From Tundrisphaera lichenicola (GTDB lineage: Bacteria > Planctomycetota > Planctomycetia > Isosphaerales > Isosphaeraceae): 64,000 nt of DNA. Shown here piece after piece: positions 41,193 to 49,100 of the stretch (the stretch's first letter is position 1; the number at the start of each line of letters is the position of its first letter). The notes beneath the pieces are model-generated. The model worked only from the letters and a program-made list of their open reading frames with translations. It was not told the DNA's origin and did no database searches. The stretch lies in NCBI RefSeq assembly GCF_051175385.1, contig NZ_CP195106.1, forward strand, positions 1,488,001 to 1,552,000. Direction: 5' to 3'. The position numbers were made by a program, and so were the translations under genes.

Positions 41193-42340
41193 GAAATGGG
41201 GCTCGGTGGAGGAGGTGGGGCCGAACGGCCGGGATTTGCCGGGTGGGGGCGCCATCGACGATACGCGTCGAGGAGGGCCCGGGCCGTATCGGCCCGTCCG
41301 GTCCGGGCCAGCAAGTGGCCCAGCGCCTCGGGATGTGCCGAGGGTTTCTCAATTCCGGAGGGAGGTTCCGGCAAGGGGCGTCCCAGGGTCACTGCGCCGG
41401 CCATCGCCAGCAAGAAGAGGAAGATCAGGACATGGGCCGAGATTCGACCGAATGGATCGACCTGGAACAGGTGAAACGGCGAACTCGTCGGCGAACCGCT
41501 CTCGTCTAAATCGGCCAGGAGCCTGTCCCCCTCGACGAAGGCGACATGGCCCGGCCCGGGTCCGATCCAGTTGAGGACCTTGCCGGTCAGCGGGCGGCGA
41601 TCCCGGTTCAAGAGCGACGCATTCAGCAGGAATGACCCGTTGGCGATCGCCAGGACCCGACTGTCATTGCCTAGGGTCCAGGTGATGGCCAGGGGGGCGC
41701 CGTCACCCTTCAGGAGGACCGGTACGAATTCCTCGTCGACGACGAACCCTTCGTGTTTAGCGATCGCCGCACGTTTTACATCAATCCCATCGGCCCAGGG
41801 GCCTCCGAGATCCCGGCACTCCGACGGCTGGCCCGGCTTGGGATCGACGGCGAACCATTCGGATTCCGAGGCTGGCTTTTTCGGGCCTGGCGGGAGCCTG
41901 GAGGCCCAATCTCGACTTTCTTCGAGGTTCTTGTTCAGCCGATCGAGGAGCTTGGCCGGGGCGTCCTTGGGCTGGGCGGCGATGGTCGCGGCCCAGAACT
42001 CGGGCTCCGTGTCGAAGTCGCGGACCACGTAGACGAGTCTTCGACTCGAATCGCCGTGTAGCCATTCGAACATCCAACGACCCTCATCGACCCCGGGCGG
42101 GCCGGGGTGATCGGAGAACCGGACCAGGACATCCGCCCAATCGCTCAGGGCTTCGGTCAGTCGGACCGCCGTCCGGACCTCGTACTTCTGATCGCGGAGC
42201 AACTCAGAGAAGGCGCTCGTCCCGTTGATGCTCGGGCCTCTCGACTTGCCGTAGGTGGTATCGACCGGCGTCGGCCCGCACCCGGTCGCGATCAGCGAGC
42301 CCAGCAGGAGGACCGAGATCAGCCCGGTGCTTCGGCTCAT
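41189..42340 (-). CDS. DUF4350 lipoprotein of the MoxR operon
   Basis: The 383-residue protein begins with a lipoprotein signal peptide (MSRSTGLISVLLLGSLIATGC, lipid attachment expected at Cys21). The domain beginning RGPSINGTSAFSELLRDQKYEVR matches DUF4350, which resembles a ThuA/GATase-like fold and sits in MoxR-DUF58 operons. One transmembrane helix follows (about residues 302-320, AHVLIFLFLLAMAGAVTLG), then a Pro-rich tail. Four-base overlaps on both sides indicate translational coupling. Role unknown; it is probably part of an envelope complex with the neighbouring products. Confidence 0.85.
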   Translation of the reverse strand: MSRSTGLISVLLLGSLIATGCGPTPVDTTYGKSRGPSINGTSAFSELLRDQKYEVRTAVRLTEALSDWADVLVRFSDHPGPPGVDEGRWMFEWLHGDSSRRLVYVVRDFDTEPEFWAATIAAQPKDAPAKLLDRLNKNLEESRDWASRLPPGPKKPASESEWFAVDPKPGQPSECRDLGGPWADGIDVKRAAIAKHEGFVVDEEFVPVLLKGDGAPLAITWTLGNDSRVLAIANGSFLLNASLLNRDRRPLTGKVLNWIGPGPGHVAFVEGDRLLADLDESGSPTSSPFHLFQVDPFGRISAHVLIFLFLLAMAGAVTLGRPLPEPPSGIEKPSAHPEALGHLLARTGRADTARALLDAYRRWRPHPANPGRSAPPPPPSPIS

Positions 42341-43086
42341 GACGGGACCCCCGAGGCCACTCGATCCTGGAACCGCTCGGCGGCGGCCCAGGCGGCGGCA
42401 AACTCTTCGGCCGAAGGCTCTCGGTGGCCGTAATAGGCCGCCTCGAAAATGCCCAGGGTCGGAGTGACCAGCCTCCGGAATTGTTCGTCAGTGATCGACC
42501 GGAGGAGTTGCCGACCGGTTCGGCCCGGGGCCAGACGGAGCAGGCCGAGTCGGGAAAGCGTCAACAATTGATGGGCGAAGAGGCAGACGATCGCCCCGGC
42601 CAGGTCGCCCCGATCTCGACGCCGGAGTGCCTCCGACCAGGGGTCGGCCGGGTCATAGCCCAGTCGGAGCCCCGGTGGGAGTTCCTCCGATCGGGCCACA
42701 CCTCCGGTGGACTCGGCCCGATCATCCAGCTCGCCGTCGAGCGAGGGTTCGTAGCGCCGCCAAAACCAGACCAGGACCCCCACCAGGATTCCCAGCCCCA
42801 GCGAGAACACTCCGAACGCGATCCAGCCTCCGAGATCGAAGCCTTTCGCGGGGGTGGAGGTTGGCCCGGATTGAGTCGAGTCCTTCGAGGTGTCGGGATT
42901 TCGATCGAGCGGGACCTGGATTGGTCGGATCGCGTCCTTGGCGGCGTCGTACCAGGGGAAGGACCCTTTACCCAACGCTTTGCCGATCTCTGGAGTCGTG
43001 CTGATCTCCTCGGCTTCGAGCGAGGCAAGACTCGGGACGGCGACCAGTGCGAGGCCGACCAGGACCGAAGGGAATCTCCTCACCAT
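42337..43086 (-). CDS. DUF4129 protein of the MoxR operon
   Basis: From the ATG at 43086, whose start overlaps the preceding stop by seven bases, the product has 249 residues: a signal peptide (MVRRFPSVLVGLALVAVPSLASLEA), an extracytoplasmic linker, one transmembrane helix (about 88-110, GWIAFGVFSLGLGILVGVLVWFW) and a cytoplasmic DUF4129 domain (GDLAGAIVCLFAHQLLTLSRLGLL, then GRTGRQLLRSI and FEAAYYG). DUF4129 is usually found at the end of transglutaminase-like proteins or as a separate partner in MoxR operons. Here it is separate and no transglutaminase domain is encoded nearby. Confidence 0.85.
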   Translation of the reverse strand: MVRRFPSVLVGLALVAVPSLASLEAEEISTTPEIGKALGKGSFPWYDAAKDAIRPIQVPLDRNPDTSKDSTQSGPTSTPAKGFDLGGWIAFGVFSLGLGILVGVLVWFWRRYEPSLDGELDDRAESTGGVARSEELPPGLRLGYDPADPWSEALRRRDRGDLAGAIVCLFAHQLLTLSRLGLLRLAPGRTGRQLLRSITDEQFRRLVTPTLGIFEAAYYGHREPSAEEFAAAWAAAERFQDRVASGVPS

Positions 43087-43847
43087 CGGCGATCCTCCCG
43101 GATGGTCCGGCTCACCGATCGGAGTCGAAGTTCCACCTCCCAGCCTTCCAGCCGGATCCTCTGATCGATGTATGTCAGGAACCGAACGACCCCGAAGAAG
43201 GCCGCCACCAACCAGACCGGGATCTGGAACCGGAGCGAGTCGAAGACGGACTGACCCGGCAGGTCCCAGGTCAGATCCTCGGCCATGAAGACCTGAACGA
43301 TCCTCCCGGTCCCGAGGTAGGAAAGGGTCGCGAAAGTGTACACCAGCAAAATTTGCAGCCATCCTAGCAGGAATAATTCCCCCGCCCGGCCGCTGCAGAG
43401 ATCGCCGCCCCTACGGATGATCGACCACCAACGGCCTCCTTCGAGCAGGATCACCTCGTTGGCGAATGCCAACCTCGACGGGATCAAGAAGAACAGGACA
43501 ATTCGCAAGAAGCCATTGATTACGATCAGGGGTACCGCCGACCGAACGAGGGTCGAAGCGACAAGGTTGATCGACACGTTTCGGTCGAACATCAGTTTGC
43601 CCAGGACAACCGTCAAGGGTGCCGTGGCTATGGGAGCTTCCAGGAGCCAGAGGAACAGCGAGATGCCGGCCGATTCGTTCCCGAGCGCCCGAAAGAGTAA
43701 ATCGTTCAGGACCACGAATGGTGCGATCCCCGCCAGGGCTGCCAGCCCGAGAGTCAGCGGTCGGCTACGGATTACCGCCAGGGCCAGGTCGAGGATCTCG
43801 ACCAGCGGGCGTTCGCGGATCTGCACCAGCGTTCGTTCCAGCGCCAA
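43080..43847 (-). CDS. Membrane protein of the MoxR operon, TTG start
   Basis: The start is a TTG at 43847 with GGGAGG six bases upstream, better than any ATG. The 255 residues contain about five hydrophobic segments, among them LGLAALAGIAPFVVLNDLLF and LFLLGWLQILLVYTFATLSYLG. Conserved-looking features are VILLEGGRWWSIIRRGGDLCSG and a C-terminal RFLTYIDQRIRLEGWEVEL. The last of these is very common in membrane proteins linked to DUF4129 operons and marks the cytoplasmic end of the final helix. Function unknown. Confidence 0.75.
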   Translation of the reverse strand: MALERTLVQIRERPLVEILDLALAVIRSRPLTLGLAALAGIAPFVVLNDLLFRALGNESAGISLFLWLLEAPIATAPLTVVLGKLMFDRNVSINLVASTLVRSAVPLIVINGFLRIVLFFLIPSRLAFANEVILLEGGRWWSIIRRGGDLCSGRAGELFLLGWLQILLVYTFATLSYLGTGRIVQVFMAEDLTWDLPGQSVFDSLRFQIPVWLVAAFFGVVRFLTYIDQRIRLEGWEVELRLRSVSRTIREDRRW

Positions 43848-43898
43848 CGATGCCCTCCCGTCGATGATCGCGTCGGACAGGTCATTGTAGCGCGGGAC

Positions 43899-44936
43899 TC
43901 ACCCGGCCGCGAGGCGGTTCTCGGCGACTCGGGTCCTGTCCGACCAGATCGGGCCGGATTCACGGGGCATTGGGCGTGTCCGGCCCAGGAGCAGGACGTA
44001 AGTGATCAGGATCGCGACGCTAATGCTCGCGATCGCCGCCTTGACGGCATAGGGCAGGGGGGAGGCCGAGACGAATCCTTCGAGAAACGCCGCTAGCAGG
44101 AAGAGGATGACCGAAACTCCTACGATCGGGAGCGATCGGGCCGCCTCGCGTCGGAGCGAGGCGAGCCTCGACTGGCCTTGCGTCAGGATGAGTCCCGAGC
44201 CGAGCCGAAGTCCGCCCGCGCCAGCGAATACGATCGCGGTCAATTCGAACGGGGCATGCGAGGTGACGAATGTGAAGAAATTCCCGGCCTGGGGTGTCGT
44301 CGCCATGTGCCCGAAGATCACGCCGATCCGGATCCCCTCGGAGGCGAGCGTCCAGAGGCTTCCCAGGCCGAATAAAAGCCCCATGGCATAACATCTCAGC
44401 CCGATTCCGGCGTTGTTGAAAATATAGAACCCGGCCATCGCCGAATCATTCCGGTTGAGGCGTTTATCGCCCGACCCGTCGAGGGGCTGGTCGTACATCT
44501 CCTCCATGGTCTCGACCGTGGACGAGCCCACGACCTTCGCGGCAAACCCGGGCCGGGCGGCGGCCAGGAGCGTATTCAGGAAGAACAAGCCCCAGAAGGT
44601 CAGGAAGGCCAGCCGGAGCATCGGGTCGGCCCGGAGGCGACGCGGGACCTGATCGAAGATGACGTTGCCCCAGTCGGAGAGCCGGAATCCTCGTGCTCGA
44701 TAGACCGCGTTATGAGCCCGACCGACCAGCGCGTGGAGATAGGCCACGGTCTCCCGGGGAAGGTCATGAGCCTCGGCCAGCATCAGGTCGGCGCAGGCCG
44801 ACCGGTACAACTCGCCGAGCCGGATGATCTCGCCGGGGTCGGCCTTCCGGAGGGGTTTCCCCTCCATTCGATAGAGCAGAAGCTGGAGGTCCCGCCAGTC
44901 CTGCTCGCGACGGGCCAACCGGTCGACCACCCGCAT
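43899..44936 (-). CDS. SpoIIM-like (stage II sporulation protein M family) membrane protein
   Basis: The 345-residue protein has a cytoplasmic helical N-terminus (about 1-105, including RLGELYRSACADLMLAEAH) and a C-terminal membrane part with about six helices. The SpoIIM signature is FIFNNAGIGLRCYAMGLLFGLGSLWTL (here beginning YIFNN) and HAPFELTAIVFAGAGGLRLG. In spore formers SpoIIM is part of the peptidoglycan-remodelling engulfment machinery. In non-sporulating bacteria the family sits in MoxR/RDD operons with unknown function, as here. It lies between the RDD gene (2 bases) and the TTG-start membrane gene (51 bases). Confidence 0.9.
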   Translation of the reverse strand: MRVVDRLARREQDWRDLQLLLYRMEGKPLRKADPGEIIRLGELYRSACADLMLAEAHDLPRETVAYLHALVGRAHNAVYRARGFRLSDWGNVIFDQVPRRLRADPMLRLAFLTFWGLFFLNTLLAAARPGFAAKVVGSSTVETMEEMYDQPLDGSGDKRLNRNDSAMAGFYIFNNAGIGLRCYAMGLLFGLGSLWTLASEGIRIGVIFGHMATTPQAGNFFTFVTSHAPFELTAIVFAGAGGLRLGSGLILTQGQSRLASLRREAARSLPIVGVSVILFLLAAFLEGFVSASPLPYAVKAAIASISVAILITYVLLLGRTRPMPRESGPIWSDRTRVAENRLAAG

Positions 44937-44938
44937 CG

Positions 44939-45709
44939 TTAGCCTCCCAGGAAGACCCGCTGGTAATAAGCGCAGAGGATGGCGTCGGAGGTGGCCGACT
45001 CGGGAAGCCCGAACCGTTCGCGGAGCGGAAGGGCCAGGTGTCGGGCGATCTCCTCGCGACGCTCGCGGCCGAGACGCCCTCGATGGCGGACATAGTCCGA
45101 GAGTGCCCGGGCCAATTCCTGCCCCGCCTGGACTCGAAGTGGCAGATAGGCCAGGACTTCTGCCGTCAGTGATTCATCGACCTTGGTGACCGACGCCCGG
45201 AGCCTCGACTCTTCCACCACCACCATCGTACCTGCCGCCAGGTCGCCCAGCCTCTGGAACCGGGAGGTCAAAATCATACTGGCCAGGCCCGGCAAATAGA
45301 CGAATGGCATCGGACCGTCGACGGAGCCAATCAGGTTGCGGATCACGGCCTGCGAACCCGTGATCGGAACCCCTTGAGTCGTCATCACGCGAATCCCGAG
45401 GGCTCGTTTGCCCAGGGTCTGCCCGTTGAACATTCCTTCGCAGAAAGCGCCGTAACCCCAGACGAGAGCAAAGATAATCGCCAGGATCGGCCCCATGCTC
45501 GCCGCCGACCCGAGGGTGAAGACGAGCGAAATCAATCCTCCCAGGAGGATCAGGATCAAGATCACCCCAAGGTCGATCAGGTAGGCGATGACCCTTCGAA
45601 ATGGCCCAGCCAGAGGATACCGGAAATGGACGCGTTCCGGGGTGACCAGCAGGACCGAGGTGTCCAGTGGTTCCCACTCATCGTCCTCGACCGTCGCTGC
45701 CATCGCCAA
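44939..45709 (-). CDS. RDD-family membrane protein, first gene of the MoxR operon
   Basis: The 256-residue protein contains the RDD domain: an Arg in helix 1 (RRVIAYLIDLG), Asp later in the same helix, and FNGQTLGKRALGIRV with the conserved GQTxGKR pattern. Three hydrophobic helices (about 40-60, 68-92 and 130-150) are followed by a cytoplasmic tail of ~90 residues. A TTG at 45709 with GAGGG six bases upstream is preferred; an in-frame ATG at 45703 is an alternative. It ends two bases before the SpoIIM-like gene, so the whole set from here to 38827 reads as one operon. Confidence 0.88.
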   Translation of the reverse strand: MAMAATVEDDEWEPLDTSVLLVTPERVHFRYPLAGPFRRVIAYLIDLGVILILILLGGLISLVFTLGSAASMGPILAIIFALVWGYGAFCEGMFNGQTLGKRALGIRVMTTQGVPITGSQAVIRNLIGSVDGPMPFVYLPGLASMILTSRFQRLGDLAAGTMVVVEESRLRASVTKVDESLTAEVLAYLPLRVQAGQELARALSDYVRHRGRLGRERREEIARHLALPLRERFGLPESATSDAILCAYYQRVFLGG

Positions 45710-46187
45710 ACGGAACCCTCGGTTCGCAATTCAAGGAGGATGTCGAAATTCTGGAAGCCCCACCGATTATGGTGCTCCCGCCCTGGCCAATCAATGACCC
45801 ACCCGGGCCGAGTGATTGGCGGATCGAGTGGCCGCCCCTCGACTCGATGGCTTCAGGTTGACGAAGGAATTCGCGAATAATCTAACCACGCGGTTTTGAT
45901 AAGATGCAAAATTTGGATAGTTTGTGTCTGAATAATTGACTGGGGGGATTGCGTGGGATAAGAATCGGTGATTCATTTTGATCGAAAGTCTCGCCCGATC
46001 GAAAACTTCCGCCATCCCTGGATATCGGAAATGGTTCGAGAGTCCCGAGGATCCTCGGTGAGATCTCTCCGAAGGTCGAGCCTACCCGATCGCTTTCGAC
46101 TTCTCGGGCGTCCTTGAGGAGGTCCGAGGATTGGACATCGCCAAGGCCGTCGGTTCCGCTTCTTCCCCTTCTCCGAGAGCTGCGATC
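45710..46187. other. Non-coding divergent region before the giant secreted-protein gene
   Basis: This 478-bp region separates the MoxR operon from the 5.5-kb gene on the plus strand. The part around 45860-46010 is AT-rich. A weak promoter-like pair TTGACG...TCTAAC (17-base spacing, starting near 45859) points rightward, but I would not rely on it. No RNA gene or repeat was seen. Confidence 0.4.
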
Positions 46188-49100
46188 ATGAACAGCCATC
46201 AAAGTCGAAACGTGGACCGTCGACGTTTCGGGGCCCAACCTGGGCGCCCTGGTGCTTCGGGATGGCTCGCTTCGGGCCGTCGATCCGCATCTCGCTTCTC
46301 TGGTTCGAGGAGGAGGTCGCTCAGCCTGGAATGGCTCGATTCTCGGATCCTGCTCACGACATCCCTGGTCAGTGGCGACCTCTTCGGGAACGCGGCGGGT
46401 GGCCCTTTGTTCTCGAATCCGATCACCAGCCGCGACGGTCGTTACGTCGTGTTCGAGAGCAGTTCCAACAATCTGGTCAGCAACGATTCGAACAATCTTC
46501 CCGACGTCTTCGTCCGAGATCAGGTCCTGGGGACCACGCAACTCGTCAGCGTCAACGCGGGGGGGACGGCCTCGGGCAACGGGACCTCGGGCAGCTCCCT
46601 GGTCAGCAATCGCCCATACAGCATCAACGACGACGGTCGTTACGTCGCCTTCGTCTCCGACGCGAGCGACCTGATTGCCGGCGACACGAATAACGCCCCC
46701 GACGTCTTCGTACGCGACCTGACTCTCGGGACGACGAGCCTGGTCAGCGTCAACTCGCAGGGGTCCGGGCCCGGCGTCGGCGGGGCATTTGAGCCGATGA
46801 TCAGCGGCAATGGGACCGTCGTCGTGTTCCAGGGAAACTCCGACGACTACACCACCAACGACGATAATGGACTCACGGACGTCTTCGCCCGGGATCTGAT
46901 CCAGGGGACGACCACCCTGGTCAGCGTAGACACCGGGTCACCCCCGGGTAATAGTGGCGACGGCCCATCCACCGCGCCGAGCGTGAGTATCGACGGTCGA
47001 TACGTCGCCTTCCAGAGCCTGGCCGACAATCTCGTCATCAATGATTTCAATGGAGTGAGCGACGTCTTCGTCCGCGACCTGACGCTCCAGACGACCTCGG
47101 TCGTCAGCTCCGGTACAGGATCAAGCTCGACCGCGAACGGTCCTTCCTTCGGCCCGATCATCAGCGGCAACGGGACATCGGTGGCTTACATCAGCCTGGC
47201 GACGGATCTCGTCAGCGGGATCACCGACTCCAATAACACTCGCGACGTGTTCGTGAACTGGTTAGCGAGCGGATCCAATTTCCTGGCCAGCGTCGACACC
47301 ACGGGACTTCAGGCTGCGGATGGACTGTCCGGGGGGAATACGGGGGCTGACCTCAGCCTGAGCGACGACGGCCTGACCGTGGCCTACGCCAGCGACGCGG
47401 ACAACATCGTCAATAACGACTTCAACAGCAATCGCGACGTCTTCGCCTACAAGCTCGACCTGAGCACCATCACCCCCCAGGTTACCGGCGGGCAGAATGT
47501 GCTGGTGAGCATCGATTCTTTCGGGAACTCCAGCGGTTCCGGCGAATCCTACAACCCATCCATTAGCGGCGATGGTCAGTTCGTGGGATTCGTCAGCCAG
47601 GCCGGGAACCTCGTCTCGAATGACTTTAATAACGCGACCGACGTCTTTGTCCGGGACCTGACGGCGAATACGACCACGCTGGCCAGCTACGAATCTTCGG
47701 GACTATTCAGCGGGAATGGAGCCTCGGGTTCAACGAGCATGGTCGCGGGGAACTCCTACCTGAGCGCGAATGGTCGGTTCGCGACATTCTCGAGCGTCGC
47801 GTCCAATCTCGTGGATAACGACTTCAACAACGCATCTGACATCTTCCTGGCGAATCTCGCGGGTCAGTTTGTTTTCAATACATCGAATTTCTTTTCCGTC
47901 GAAGGGGATGGGACGGCCACGATCACGGTCGATCGGATCGGGGGGAGCCAGGGGGCTGCCACCGTCGACTATTCCACCAGCGATGGGACCGCGCAGGTGG
48001 ACCTCGATTATCTGGCGGCCGCGGGCACATTGGTTTTTGCCCCGGGCGAGACGAGCCAGACGTTCACGATTACCCTACTCGACGATTCGCTGATCGAAGG
48101 GGATGAGACCGTCAACCTGGCCCTGATGAACCCGACCGGTGGGGTGATCCTCGACAATCCGACGACCTCGATTCTCATCATTCAGGATGACGATTCGATC
48201 TTCAGCTTCGGATCACCGACCTACGTGGTGGTCGAAGGCTCGATGGTCGCTCAGATTCTCGTCACCAGGACGGGCAGCAGCATCGGGACCGACACCGTCG
48301 ATTATTCCACCAGCGATGGGACCGCCGTGGCCGGTCAGGATTACATCGCCGCTTCCGGCACGCTCACGTTCTCGGATGGTGAGACCCAACAGTTTCTCTT
48401 CGTGACCTTGATCAACGATACGGTGATCGAGCCGGACGAGACCTTCGGCCTGACCCTGTCGAATCCCTCGACCAGCGCGTCGATCGGGACGCCTTCGTCC
48501 ACGACCGTCACGATCACCGATGACGATTCCTTGTTGAGCTTCAGCGCCCCGACCTATACGACCGTCGAGGGGTCGAAGGGAATCCTCATCGTCGTCAATC
48601 GAGTCGGTGCGGCCCTGGATACCGTCAGTGTCGAGTATTCCACCGGGGGCGGGACCGCGACCTCCGGTATCGACTTCATCCCTGCCAGCGGGACCCTGGT
48701 CTTTGAGAGCGGCGTGACCAGTCAGACCTTCTTCTTGACGATCCTCGATGATTCGAAAGTCGAGGGGACCGAGTCATTCAACGTCACGCTTTCCAACCCG
48801 ATCGGGAATGCCGCGCTCGGCACTCCGAGTGATTCCCGGGTCGACATCCTCGACGACGATTCGATCCTGAATTTCAGCGCCCCGACCTACAACGTCCGCG
48901 AGAACGACGGCGTCGCCGTCTTCACGGTCAACCGGATTGGCGACCTTTCCACGGTGGCCACCGTGGACTACGCCACGATCGACGGTTCGGCCTTCGCCGG
49001 GTCCGACTATCAGGCGACCTCGGGTACCTTGACCTTTGGTCCGGGCGTCGCTTCGCTCGATGTCCCGGTCACCTTGATCAATGATCCTTTCTTCGAGGCG

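Noticed and set aside
42890..43362. Longer N-terminal extension of the DUF4129 gene (to 43362)
   Set aside because: The extension overlaps the preceding coupled gene out of frame; the ATG at 43086 gives a proper signal peptide and a short overlap.
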